A DNA stretch of 64,000 bases from Volvox africanus (Eukaryota; Chlorophyta; Chlorophyceae; Chlamydomonadales; Volvocaceae): positions 1-64,000 of the forward strand of contig BSDZ01000079.1 in assembly GCA_030268105.1 (NCBI GenBank), read 5' to 3'. Positions 12,493 to 25,755 of the stretch are shown one piece after another; the stretch's first letter is position 1; each line of letters starts with the position of its first letter. A model generated the notes under the pieces. The model was not told the DNA's origin. It saw nothing but the letters and a program-made list of their open reading frames with translations, and made no database searches. A program made the position numbers and the translations under genes.

Positions 12493-12716
12493 TAGCTGAA
12501 GAGCAACTTTCATTTCGTTTGACCACTTCATTTCGTTTCACCACATGAAAGTGTGCCCACATTAGCAACTGAAATGAAAAAGTGGCAAATGTTCGAAAAC
12601 TTATTGAATACTAAAAGGGTAAATGCGTAAGCAATTGCACCAGCAGTTTAACATTTAAAAGCCCGCACCATAATGATAGCCCGCACCATAACTGTTCTGA
12701 CGGAAAATAATTTTTT
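12493..12716 (+). repeat. Reference unit: old subrepeat A
   Basis: A 224-bp diverged copy of subrepeat B. Inside it are two short tandem duplications: an ~18-bp pair around ttcatttcgttt and an ~18-bp pair around agcccgcaccataa. It lies directly left of subrepeat B, giving an A-B-(C) series in each unit. Confidence 0.8.
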
Positions 12717-12779
12717 CAGCTGAAGAGCAATGATAAAGGCCAATTTAAATTCGATTTCCGCAAGAAAGTGCCCAGATTG

Positions 12780-14910
12780 AGTATAAGCAACTGAATGCAA
12801 TTCAATAAAAAAAGCAATTCAAAAAGTGGCAAAATGTCAAAATAATTTCAACACGATTCAAAGCAAAAAGGGTAAATACTTAAGGAATTGCACAAGCATC
12901 AAAATATTTCTCAGCCGGCATCATAATGATTTCTGTTCTGACAAGAATTATAATATTCAATTGAATACAACATAAAGGGCAGTTTCCCATCTTTTTACCC
13001 CATACAAAGCCAGTGGCACCCTGAGATCATCAAACCCGGCCTCCAAGCGCGGCACGCACCCGCCATTGGTTAAAGCAGTTGCCGGCTGATGGCACCCCGG
13101 GGGAATGCCGGGTAAATTTTCAGCTGAAGAGCAATAATGAGGGCCAGTTCAATTTTGATTTTGAACACTCATGAGTGAAAGAATGTCAGCAAATATGAGG
13201 GGGGGCCGGACGCTTTGCTGACACACAACAATTCACTCAATACGCAAGGATACTATAATGGTGTCGTACTGAAGATAACTGAACATAACATCACCCATTA
13301 GTGCACAACTTCCTTTGTTTGCATGCACATTTGTTATAAAATAGATAACACAGTACACTTCTCCTCCCTATCCAGGCAGCCTTTTCTATGTCAAGTTGTA
13401 TGCCATCCCCATTTCGTGGCGGCAGAAGGGTGACTTCATCTCTGGTAGAGCCTTTGCAAACGTTGCAGGTAACATCTCCGTACGGCAGTATACCAGCACT
13501 ACTTCCCCACTTGCAACACTCTCCCGGTGCTTTACATCAACATGCTTCGTTCTTGATGCATATATGGGATATTTGCCTAGGTTCATCGCTCCTCGCGAGT
13601 ACACCCAGATCTTAATTTTTGAGTTGTTGATGTCCATGCCTCCGCGCATTTGGTTAAGCATTTGGCTTCTCGAACTGCACAGGGCTTCTCCGCTTCCACG
13701 GATGTAGCCACTCTTCACTTCATGCCCTTATCAGCCTTGGCTTGGCGTAATCCTTATTCCTAACTTGTCATCACCTCGACGAATATGGATATTATCAGGA
13801 CGCCGCTCAGAAAAGCTGTAGATAGGTGTTGAAGTCAACAAAGCGCCCGGCCGTATTGTCCGGCGCTCCTATCGGATTAATTCCATTTAAGTCCGATCAA
13901 GCATTGTTCGTCGAAGAGCACGGTTGTTATCAGCTAGGTTAAGAAGGATATCTCAAACGGATTACGACGTTTCTGGGCATGGCGTCTTGATAATAGAGAT
14001 GTCATGTTGTCGCAGTCATGATACATAGAGAGAATTCTAGATAAGCAAGGATTGGAGGTAGTCAGATCGAGAGCCATTCCAATAGCAGTAGGCGGGAAGA
14101 TGATGAAGTGGACATACTGGAGGATCCATCGCCTTATAGGGCACCGGTCGGCAAATTGAATAACTTGGAATTTAGTACCCGACCAGACTTAGGATATGCC
14201 CTAAGCGTACTGTCCAGGTTTATGGGCAAGCCTAACAAGATGGCAATGGGAATGCCAATAAGGTCAATGGTACGGAGGAGAAGGTTGCGTATGCTATAGT
14301 GAAAGCGTTCGGGGGATGCCTTGTTAAGGGACAACGTATAGCGTATTGGACTTATGATGGATGATGGAATTACGTGGACGCTGATATGTGGCGATATCTG
14401 TGGAGTGTCGAAGTAAATATGTCATGAGCAGCAGACGTTAATTGTTCCTGTAAATTTTACCTACCAACGTTTGCAAATTTAACCTACCATATAATAAAGA
14501 TTGTCCTGTCCTGGTTCATGGATAGAACCCCGTAAGTCTCACACTTGTCTCGCACAACAAAGGCATTGTACATTTAATAATCGGCAAAATTTTGGTTTCT
14601 GATTTGGCGGTAATTATATTATTTAGCTGAAGAGCAACTTTCATTTCGTTTGACCACTTCATTTCGTTTCACCACATGAAAGTGTGCCCACATTAGCAAC
14701 TGAAATGAAAAAGTGGCAAATGTTCGAAAACTTATTGAATACTAAAAGGGTAAATGCGTAAGCAATTGCACCAGCAGTTTAACATTTAAAAGCCCGCACC
14801 ATAATGATAGCCCGCACCATAACTGTTCTGACGGAAAATAATTTTTTCAGCTGAAGAGCAATGATAAAGGCCAATTTAAATTCGATTTCCGCAAGAAAGT
14901 GCCCAGATTG
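12780..14910 (+). repeat. Satellite unit 7 (2131 bp, type A)
   Basis: RNase H relic frame (minus) 13386-13718; RT relic frame (plus) 14108-14299. States are 121C, 132T, 1386T and 1510G, shared with unit 4. Confidence 0.96.
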
Positions 14911-17136
14911 AGTATAAGCAACTGAATGCAATTCAATAAAAAAAGCAATTCAAAAAGTGGCAAAATGTCAAAATAATTTCAACACGATTCAAAGCAAAAA
15001 GGGTAAATACTTAAGGAATTGCACAAGCATCAAAATATTTCTCAGCCGGCATCATAATGATTTCTGTTCTGACAAGAATTATAATATTCAATTGAATACA
15101 ACATAAAGGGCAGTTTCCCATCTTTTTACCCCATACAAAGCCAGTGGCACCCTGAGATCATCAAACCCGGCCTCCAAGCGCGGCACGCACCCGCCATTGG
15201 TTAAAGCAGTTGCCGGCTGATGGCACCCCGGGGGAATGCCGGGTAAATTTTCAGCTGAAGAGCAATAATGAGGGCCAGTTCAATTTTGATTTTGAACACT
15301 CATGAGTGAAAGAATGTCAGCAAATATGAGGGGGGGCCGGACGCTTTGCTGACACACAACAATTCACTCAATACGCAAGGATACTATAATGGTGTCGTAC
15401 TGAAGATAACTGAACATAACATCACCCATTAGTGCACAACTTCCTTTGTTTGCATGCACATTTGTTATAAAATAGATAACACAGTACACTTCTCCTCCCT
15501 ATCCAGGCAGCCTTTTCTATGTCAAGTTGTATGCCATCCCCATTTCGTGGCGGCAGAAGGGTGACTTCATCTCTGGTAGAGCCTTTGCAAACGTTGCAGG
15601 TAACATCTCCGTACGGCAGTATACCAGCACTACTTCCCCACTTGCAACACTCTCCCGGTGCTTTACATCAACATGCTTCGTTCTTGATGCATATATGGGA
15701 TATTTGCCTAGGTTCATCGCTCCTCGCGAGTACACCCAGATCTTAATTTTTGAGTTGTTGATGTCCATGCCTCCGCGCATTTGGTTAAGCATTTGGCTTC
15801 TCGAACTGCACAGGGCTTCTCCGCTTCCACGGATGTAGCCACTCTTCACTTCATGCCCTTATCAGCCTTGGCTTGGCGTAATCCTTATTCCTAACTTGTC
15901 ATCACCTCGACGAATATGGATATTATCAGGACGCCGCTCAGAAAAGCTGTAGATAGGTGTTGAAGTCAACAAAGCGCCCGGCCGTATTGTCCGGCGCTCC
16001 TATCGGATTAATTCCATTTAAGTCCGATCAAGCATTGTTCGTCGAAGAGCACGGTTGTTATCAGCTAGGTTAAGAAGGATATCTCAAACGGATTACGACG
16101 TTTCTGGGCATGGCGTCTTGATAATAGAGATGTCATGTTGTCGCAGTCATGATACATAGAGAGAATTCTAGATAAGCAAGGATTGTTGGAATGTGAGCAA
16201 CACTCATATACGAAAGAATGTCAGAGCAAGTAATACGGCCCACGAGGGGCCGGGCGCTTTGCTGATTTCAACAAGGATTGGAGGTAGTCAGATCGAGAGC
16301 CATTCCAATAGCAGTAGGCGGGAAGATGATGAAGTGGACATACTGGAGGATCCATCGCCATATAGGGCACTGGTCGGCAAATTGAATAACTTGGAATTTA
16401 GTACCCGACCAGACTTAGGATATGCCCTAAGCGTACTGTCCAGGTTTATGGGCAAGCCTAACAAGATGGCAATGGGAATGCCAATAAGGTCCATGGTACG
16501 GAGGAGATGGTTGCGTATGCTATAGTGAAAGCGTTCGGGGGATGCCTTGTTAAGGGACAACGTATAGCGTATTGGACTTATGATGGATGATGGAATTACG
16601 TGGACGCTGATATGTGGCGATATCTGTGGAGTGTCGAAGTAAATATGTCATGAGCAGCAGACGTTAATTGTTCCTGTAAATTTTACCTACCAACGTTTGC
16701 AAATTTAACCTACCATATAATAAAGATTGTCCTGTCCTGGTTCATGGATAGAACCCCGTAAGTCTCACACTTGTCTCGCACAACAAAGGCATTGTACATT
16801 TAATAATCGGCAAAATTTTGGTTTCTGATTTGGCGGTAATTATATTATTTAGCTGAAGAGCAACTTTCATTTCGTTTGACCACTTCATTTCGTTTCACCA
16901 CATGAAAGTGTGCCCACATTAGCAACTGAAATGAAAAAGTGGCAAATGTTCGAAAACTTATTGAATACTAAAAGGGTAAATGCGTAAGCAATTGCACCAG
17001 CAGTTTAACATTTAAAAGCCCGCACCATAATGATAGCCCGCACCATAACTGTTCTGACGGAAAATAATTTTTTCAGCTGAAGAGCAATGATAAAGGCCAA
17101 TTTAAATTCGATTTCCGCAAGAAAGTGCCCAGATTG
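14911..17136 (+). repeat. Satellite unit 8 (2226 bp, type B, with solo LTR)
   Basis: First copy carrying the 90-bp solo LTR (16184-16273) with its 5-bp TSD. RNase H relic frame (minus) 15517-15849. The RT relic frame (plus) 16193-16525 opens inside the solo LTR. States are 132T, 1355A, 1366T, 1487C and 1503T. Confidence 0.96.
16184..16273 (+). mobile_element. TRIM solo LTR in unit 8
   Basis: A 90-bp insertion with TG...CA ends (TGTTGGAATG to GATTTCAACA), flanked by the 5-bp direct repeat aggat (16179-16183 and 16274-16278). Uninterrupted units show a single aggat at this site. It matches the TRIM LTRs in the compound element, including cactcatatacg, gagcaagtaatacggccc and gctttgctga. It sits inside the copia RT relic. 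Confidence 0.9.
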
Positions 17137-19267
17137 AGTATAAGCAACTGAATGCAATTCAATAAAAAAAGCAATTCAAAAAGTGGCAAAATGTCAAAAT
17201 AATTTCAACACGATTCAAAGCAAAAAGGGTAAATACTTAAGGAATTGCACAAGCATTAAAATATTTCACAGCCGGCATCATAATGATTTCTGTTCTGACA
17301 AGAATTATAATATTCAATTGAATACAACATAAAGGGCAGTTTCCCATCTTTTTACCCCATACAAAGCCAGTGGCACCCTGAGATCATCAAACCCGGCCTC
17401 CAAGCGCGGCACGCACCCGCCATTGGTTAAAGCAGTTGCCGGCTGATGGCACCCCGGGGGAATGCCGGGTAAATTTTCAGCTGAAGAGCAATAATGAGGG
17501 CCAGTTCAATTTTGATTTTGAACACTCATGAGTGAAAGAATGTCAGCAAATATGAGGGGGGGCCGGACGCTTTGCTGACACACAACAATTCACTCAATAC
17601 GCAAGGATACTATAATGGTGTCGTACTGAAGATAACTGAACATAACATCACCCATTAGTGCACAACTTCCTTTGTTTGCATGCACATTTGTTTTAAAATA
17701 GATAACACAGTACACTTCTCCTCCCTATCCAGGCAGCCTTTTCTATGTCAAGTTGTATGCCATCCCCATTTCGTGGCGGCAGAAGGGTGACTTCATCTCT
17801 GGTAGAGCCTTTGCAAACGTTGCAGGTAACATCTCCGTACGGCAGTATACCAGCACTACTTCCCCACTTGCAACACTCTCCCGGTGCTTTACATCAACAT
17901 GCTTCGTTCTTGATGCATATATGGGATATTTGCCTAGGTTCATCGCTCCTCGCGAGTACACCCAGATCTTAATTTTTGAGTTGTTGATGTCCATGCCTCC
18001 GCGCATTTGGTTAAGCATTTGGCTTCTCGAACTGCACAGGGCTTCTCCGCTTCCACGGATGTAGCCACTCTTCACTTCATGCCCTTATCAGCCTTGGCTT
18101 GGCGTAATCCTTATTCCTAACTTGTCATCACCTCGACGAATATGGATATTATCAGGACGCCGCTCAGAAAAGCTGTAGATAGGTGTTGAAGTCAACAAAG
18201 CGCCCGGCCGTATTGTCCGGCGCTCCTATCGGATTAATTCCATTTAAGTCCGATCAAGCATTGTTCGTCGAAGAGCACGGTTGTTATCAGCTAGGTTAAG
18301 AAGGATATCTCAAACGGATTACGACGTTTCTGGGCATGGCGTCTTGATAATAGAGATGTCATGTTGTCGCAGTCATGATACATAGAGAGAATTCTAGATA
18401 AGCAAGGATTGGAGGTAGTCAGATCGAGAGCCATTCCAATAGCAGTAGGCGGGAAGATGATGAAGTGGACATACTGGAGGATCCATCGCCTTATAGGGCA
18501 CCGGTCGGCAAATTGAATAACTTGGAATTTAGTACCCGACCAGACTTAGGATATGCCCTAAGCGTACTGTCCAGGTTTATGGGCAAGCCTAACAAGATGG
18601 CAATGGGAATGCCAATAAGGTCAATGGTACGGAGGAGAAGGTTGCGTATGCTATAGTGAAAGCGTTCGGGGGATGCCTTGTTAAGGGACAACGTATAGCG
18701 TATTGGACTTATGATGGATGATGGAATTACGTGGACGCTGATATGTGGCGATATCTGTGGAGTGTCGAAGTAAATATGTCATGAGCAGCAGACGTTAATT
18801 GTTCCTGTAAATTTTACCTACCAACGTTTGCAAATTTAACCTACCATATAATAAAGATTGTCCTGTCCTGGTTCATGGATAGAACCCCGTAAGTCTCACA
18901 CTTGTCTCGCACAACAAAGGCATTGTACATTTAATAATCGGCAAAATTTTGGTTTCTGATTTGGCGGTAATTATATTATTTAGCTGAAGAGCAACTTTCA
19001 TTTCGTTTGACCACTTCATTTCGTTTCACCACATGAAAGTGTGCCCACATTAGCAACTGAAATGAAAAAGTGGCAAATGTTCGAAAACTTATTGAATACT
19101 AAAAGGGTAAATGCGTAAGCAATTGCACCAGCAGTTTAACATTTAAAAGCCCGCACCATAATGATAGCCCGCACCATAACTGTTCTGACGGAAAATAATT
19201 TTTTCAGCTGAAGAGCAATGATAAAGGCCAATTTAAATTCGATTTCCGCAAGAAAGTGCCCAGATTG
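17137..19267 (+). repeat. Satellite unit 9 (2131 bp, type A)
   Basis: RNase H relic frame (minus) 17743-18075; RT relic frame (plus) 18465-18656. States are 121T, 1386T and 1510G. A private change turns the ttataaaa motif into ttttaaaa near 17692. Confidence 0.96.
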
Positions 19268-21493
19268 AGTATAAGCAACTGAATGCAATTCAATAAAAAA
19301 AGCAATTCAAAAAGTGGCAAAATGTCAAAATAATTTCAACACGATTCAAAGCAAAAAGGGTAAATACTTAAGGAATTGCACAAGCATCAAAATATTTCTC
19401 AGCCGGCATCATAATGATTTCTGTTCTGACAAGAATTATAATATTCAATTGAATACAACATAAAGGGCAGTTTCCCATCTTTTTACCCCATACAAAGCCA
19501 GTGGCACCCTGAGATCATCAAACCCGGCCTCCAAGCGCGGCACGCACCCGCCATTGGTTAAAGCAGTTGCCGGCTGATGGCACCCCGGGGGAATGCCGGG
19601 TAAATTTTCAGCTGAAGAGCAATAATGAGGGCCAGTTCAATTTTGATTTTGAACACTCATGAGTGAAAGAATGTCAGCAAATATGAGGGGGGGCCGGACG
19701 CTTTGCTGACACACAACAATTCACTCAATACGCAAGGATACTATAATGGTGTCGTACTGAAGATAACTGAACATAACATCACCCATTAGTGCACAACTTC
19801 CTTTGTTTGCATGCACATTTGTTATAAAATAGATAACACAGTACACTTCTCCTCCCTATCCAGGCAGCCTTTTCTATGTCAAGTTGTATGCCATCCCCAT
19901 TTCGTGGCGGCAGAAGGGTGACTTCATCTCTGGTAGAGCCTTTGCAAACGTTGCAGGTAACATCTCCGTACGGCAGTATACCAGCACTACTTCCCCACTT
20001 GCAACACTCTCCCGGTGCTTTACATCAACATGCTTCGTTCTTGATGCATATATGGGATATTTGCCTAGGTTCATCGCTCCTCGCGAGTACACCCAGATCT
20101 TAATTTTTGAGTTGTTGATGTCCATGCCTCCGCGCATTTGGTTAAGCATTTGGCTTCTCGAACTGCACAGGGCTTCTCCGCTTCCACGGATGTAGCCACT
20201 CTTCACTTCATGCCCTTATCAGCCTTGGCTTGGCGTAATCCTTATTCCTAACTTGTCATCACCTCGACGAATATGGATATTATCAGGACGCCGCTCAGAA
20301 AAGCTGTAGATAGGTGTTGAAGTCAACAAAGCGCCCGGCCGTATTGTCCGGCGCTCCTATCGGATTAATTCCATTTAAGTCCGATCAAGCATTGTTCGTC
20401 GAAGAGCACGGTTGTTATCAGCTAGGTTAAGAAGGATATCTCAAACGGATTACGACGTTTCTGGGCATGGCGTCTTGATAATAGAGATGTCATGTTGTCG
20501 CAGTCATGATACATAGAGAGAATTCTAGATAAGCAAGGATTGTTGGAATGTGAGCAACACTCATATACGAAAGAATGTCAGAGCAAGTAATACGGCCCAC
20601 GAGGGGCCGGGCGCTTTGCTGATTTCAACAAGGATTGGAGGTAGTCAGATCGAGAGCCATTCCAATAGCAGTAGGCGGGAAGATGATGAAGTGGACATAC
20701 TGGAGGATCCATCGCCATATAGGGCACTGGTCGGCAAATTGAATAACTTGGAATTTAGTACCCGACCAGACTTAGGATATGCCCTAAGCGTACTGTCCAG
20801 GTTTATGGGCAAGCCTAACAAGATGGCAATGGGAATGCCAATAAGGTCCATGGTACGGAGGAGATGGTTGCGTATGCTATAGTGAAAGCGTTCGGGGGAT
20901 GCCTTGTTAAGGGACAACGTATAGCGTATTGGACTTATGATGGATGATGGAATTACGTGGACGCTGATATGTGGCGATATCTGTGGAGTGTCGAAGTAAA
21001 TATGTCATGAGCAGCAGACGTTAATTGTTCCTGTAAATTTTACCTACCAACGTTTGCAAATTTAACCTACCATATAATAAAGATTGTCCTGTCCTGGTTC
21101 ATGGATAGAACCCCGTAAGTCTCACACTTGTCTCGCACAACAAAGGCATTGTACATTTAATAATCGGCAAAATTTTGGTTTCTGATTTGGCGGTAATTAT
21201 ATTATTTAGCTGAAGAGCAACTTTCATTTCGTTTGACCACTTCATTTCGTTTCACCACATGAAAGTGTGCCCACATTAGCAACTGAAATGAAAAAGTGGC
21301 AAATGTTCGAAAACTTATTGAATACTAAAAGGGTAAATGCGTAAGCAATTGCACCAGCAGTTTAACATTTAAAAGCCCGCACCATAATGATAGCCCGCAC
21401 TATAACTGTTCTGACGGAAAATAATTTTTTCAGCTGAAGAGCAATGATAAAGGCCAATTTAAATTCGATTTCCGCAAGAAAGTGCCCAGATTG
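19268..21493 (+). repeat. Satellite unit 10 (2226 bp, type B, with solo LTR)
   Basis: Solo LTR at 20541-20630. RNase H relic frame (minus) 19874-20206; RT relic frame (plus) 20550-20882. States are 121C, 132T and 2039T; 2039T is shared only with unit 11. Confidence 0.96.
20541..20630 (+). mobile_element. TRIM solo LTR in unit 10
   Basis: Same 90-bp element, site and aggat duplication as in unit 8, so it is the same insertion copied by array exchange. Confidence 0.9.
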
Positions 21494-23624
21494 AGTATAA
21501 GCAACTGAATGCAATTCAATAAAAAAAGCAATTCAAAAAGTGGCAAAATGTCAAAATAATTTCAACACGATTCAAAGCAAAAAGGGTAAATACTTAAGGA
21601 ATTGCACAAGCATTAAAATATTTCACAGCCGGCATCATAATGATTTCTGTTCTGACAAGAATTATAATATTCAATTGAATACAACATAAAGGGCAGTTTC
21701 CCATCTTTTTACCCCATACAAAGCCAGTGGCACCCTGAGATCATCAAACCCGGCCTCCAAGCGCGGCACGCACCCGCCATTGGTTAAAGCAGTTGCCGGC
21801 TGATGGCACCCCGGGGGAATGCCGGGTAAATTTTCAGCTGAAGAGCAATAATGAGGGCCAGTTCAATTTTGATTTTGAACACTCATGAGTGAAAGAATGT
21901 CAGCAAATATGAGGGGGGGCCGGACGCTTTGCTGACACACAACAATTCACTCAATACGCAAGGATACTATAATGGTGTCGTACTGAAGATAACTGAACAT
22001 AACATCACCCATTAGTGCACAACTTCCTTTGTTTGCATGCACATTTGTTATAAAATAGATAACACAGTACACTTCTCCTCCCTATCCAGGCAGCCTTTTC
22101 TATGTCAAGTTGTATGCCATCCCCATTTCGTGGCGGCAGAAGGGTGACTTCATCTCTGGTAGAGCCTTTGCAAACGTTGCAGGTAACATCTCCGTACGGC
22201 AGTATACCAGCACTACTTCCCCACTTGCAACACTCTCCCGGTGCTTTACATCAACATGCTTCGTTCTTGATGCATATATGGGATATTTGCCTAGGTTCAT
22301 CGCTCCTCGCGAGTACACCCAGATCTTAATTTTTGAGTTGTTGATGTCCATGCCTCCGCGCATTTGGTTAAGCATTTGGCTTCTCGAACTGCACAGGGCT
22401 TCTCCGCTTCCACGGATGTAGCCACTCTTCACTTCATGCCCTTATCAGCCTTGGCTTGGCGTAAACCTTATTCCTAACTTGTCATCACCTCGACGAATAT
22501 GGATATTATCAGGACGCCGCTCAGAAAAGCTGTAGATAGGTGTTGAAGTCAACAAAGCGCCCGGCCGTATTGTCCGGCGCTCCTATCGGATTAATTCCAT
22601 TTAAGTCCGATCAAGCATTGTTCGTCGAAGAGCACGGTTGTTATCAGCTAGGTTAAGAAGGATATCTCAAACGGATTACGACGTTTCTGGGCATGGCGTC
22701 TTGATAATAGAGATGTCATGTTGTCGCAGTCATGATACATAGAGAGAATTCTAGATAAGCAAGGATTGGAGGTAGTCAGATCGAGAGCCATTCCAATAGC
22801 AGTAGGCGGGAAGATGATGAAGTGGACATACTGGAGGATCCATCGCCATATAGGGCACTGGTCGGCAAATTGAATAACTTGGAATTTAGTACCCGACCAG
22901 ACTTAGGATATGCCCTAAGCGTACTGTCCAGGTTTATGGGCAAGCCTAACAAGATGGCAATGGGAATGCCAATAAGGTCCATGGTACGGAGGAGATGGTT
23001 GCGTATGCTATAGTGAAAGCGTTCGGGGGATGCCTTGTTAAGGGACAACGTATAGCGTATTGGACTTATGATGGATGATGGAATTACGTGGACGCTGATA
23101 TGTGGCGATATCTGTGGAGTGTCGAAGTAAATATGTCATGAGCAGCAGACGTTAATTGTTCCTGTAAATTTTACCTACCAACGTTTGCAAATTTAACCTA
23201 CCATATAATAAAGATTGTCCTGTCCTGGTTCATGGATAGAACCCCGTAAGTCTCACACTTGTCTCGCACAACAAAGGCATTGTACATTTAATAATCGGCA
23301 AAATTTTGGTTTCTGATTTGGCGGTAATTATATTATTTAGCTGAAGAGCAACTTTCATTTCGTTTGACCACTTCATTTCGTTTCACCACATGAAAGTGTG
23401 CCCACATTAGCAACTGAAATGAAAAAGTGGCAAATGTTCGAAAACTTATTGAATACTAAAAGGGTAAATGCGTAAGCAATTGCACCAGCAGTTTAACATT
23501 TAAAAGCCCGCACCATAATGATAGCCCGCACTATAACTGTTCTGACGGAAAATAATTTTTTCAGCTGAAGAGCAATGATAAAGGCCAATTTAAATTCGAT
23601 TTCCGCAAGAAAGTGCCCAGATTG
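21494..23624 (+). repeat. Satellite unit 11 (2131 bp, type B without the solo LTR)
   Basis: Carries all four type-B RT-relic SNPs but has an uninterrupted aaggattggag site where other type-B units hold the solo LTR. RNase H relic frame (minus) 22100-22432; RT relic frame (plus) 22822-23013. States are 121T, 972A and 2039T. Confidence 0.96.
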
Positions 23625-25755
23625 AGTATAAGCAACTGAATGCAATTCAATAAAAAAAGCAATTCAAAAAGTGGCAAAATGTCAAAATAATTTCAACACG
23701 ATTCAAAGCAAAAAGGGTAAATACTTAAGGAATTGCACAAGCATTAAAATATTTCACAGCCGGCATCATAATGATTTCTGTTCTGACAAGAATTATAATA
23801 TTCAATTGAATACAACATAAAGGGCAGTTTCCCATCTTTTTACCCCATACAAAGCCAGTGGCACCCTGAGATCATCAAACCCGGCCTCCAAGCGCGGCAC
23901 GCACCCGCCATTGGTTAAAGCAGTTGCCGGCTGATGGCACCCCGGGGGAATGCCGGGTAAATTTTCAGCTGAAGAGCAATAATGAGGGCCAGTTCAATTT
24001 TGATTTTGAACACTCATGAGTGAAAGAATGTCAGCAAATATGAGGGGGGGCCGGACGCTTTGCTGACACACAACAATTCACTCAATACGCAAGGATACTA
24101 TAATGGTGTCGTACTGAAGATAACTGAACATAACATCACCCATTAGTGCACAACTTCCTTTGTTTGCATGCACATTTGTTATAAAATAGATAACACAGTA
24201 CACTTCTCCTCCCTATCCAGGCAGCCTTTTCTATGTCAAGTTGTATGCCATCCCCATTTCGTGGCGGCAGAAGGGTGACTTCATCTCTGGTAGAGCCTTT
24301 GCAAACGTTGCAGGTAACATCTCCGTACGGCAGTATACCAGCACTACTTCCCCACTTGCAACACTCTCCCGGTGCTTTACATCAACATGCTTCGTTCTTG
24401 ATGCATATATGGGATATTTGCCTAGGTTCATCGCTCCTCGCGAGTACACCCAGATCTTAATTTTTGAGTTGTTGATGTCCATGCCTCCGCGCATTTGGTT
24501 AAGCATTTGGCTTCTCGAACTGCACAGGGCTTCTCCGCTTCCACGGATGTAGCCACTCTTCACTTCATGCCCTTATCAGCCTTGGCTTGGCGTAAACCTT
24601 ATTCCTAACTTGTCATCACCTCGACGAATATGGATATTATCAGGACGCCGCTCAGAAAAGCTGTAGATAGGTGTTGAAGTCAACAAAGCGCCCGGCCGTA
24701 TTGTCCGGCGCTCCTATCGGATTAATTCCATTTAAGTCCGATCAAGCATTGTTCGTCGAAGAGCACGGTTGTTATCAGCTAGGTTAAGAAGGATATCTCA
24801 AACGGATTACGACGTTTCTGGGCATGGCGTCTTGATAATAGAGATGTCATGTTGTCGCAGTCATGATACATAGAGAGAATTCTAGATAAGCAAGGATTGG
24901 AGGTAGTCAGATCGAGAGCCATTCCAATAGCAGTAGGCGGGAAGATGATGAAGTGGACATACTGGAGGATCCATCGCCTTATAGGGCACCGGTCGGCAAA
25001 TTGAATAACTTGGAATTTAGTACCCGACCAGACTTAGGATATGCCCTAAGCGTACTGTCCAGGTTTATGGGCAAGCCTAACAAGATGGCAATGGGAATGC
25101 CAATAAGGTCAATGGTACGGAGGAGAAGGTTGCGTATGCTATAGTGAAAGCGTTCGGGGGATGCCTTGTTAAGGGACAACGTATAGCGTATTGGACTTAT
25201 GATGGATGATGGAATTACGTGGACGCTGATATGTGGCGATATCTGTGGAGTGTCGAAGTAAATATGTCATGAGCAGCAGACGTTAATTGTTCCTGTAAAT
25301 TTTACCTACCAACGTTTGCAAATTTAACCTACCATATAATAAAGATTGTCCTGTCCTGGTTCATGGATAGAACCCCGTAAGTCTCACACTTGTCTCGCAC
25401 AACAAAGGCATTGTACATTTAATAATCGGCAAAATTTTGGTTTCTGATTTGGCGGTAATTATATTATTTAGCTGAAGAGCAACTTTCATTTCGTTTGACC
25501 ACTTCATTTCGTTTCACCACATGAAAGTGTGCCCACATTAGCAACTGAAATGAAAAAGTGGCAAATGTTCGAAAACTTATTGAATACTAAAAGGGTAAAT
25601 GCGTAAGCAATTGCACCAGCAGTTTAACATTTAAAAGCCCGCACCATAATGATAGCCCGCACCATAACTGTTCTGACGGAAAATAATTTTTTCAGCTGAA
25701 GAGCAATGATAAAGGCCAATTTAAATTCGATTTCCGCAAGAAAGTGCCCAGATTG
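23625..25755 (+). repeat. Satellite unit 12 (2131 bp, type A)
   Basis: RNase H relic frame (minus) 24231-24563; RT relic frame (plus) 24953-25144. States are 121T, 972A, 1386T, 1510G, 1833A and 2063T. It is the last unit with 2063T. Confidence 0.96.

Larger units (their letters stand above)
10649..12779 (+). repeat. Satellite unit 6 (2131 bp, reference copy, type A)
   Basis: Chosen as the reference because it has the modal length and no private indels. States are 121C, 132A, 539T, 972T, 1386T, 1510G, 1833A and 2063T. RNase H relic frame (minus) 11255-11587; RT relic frame (plus) 11977-12168. Its parts are annotated separately below. Confidence 0.97.

Noticed and set aside
16179..16278. Calling the 95-bp insertion a MITE with a 9-bp duplication (caaggattg)
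   Set aside because: A 5-bp duplication (aggat) with TG...CA ends fits equally well at base level. It also agrees with the LTR of the TRIM and the copia-type duplication size.
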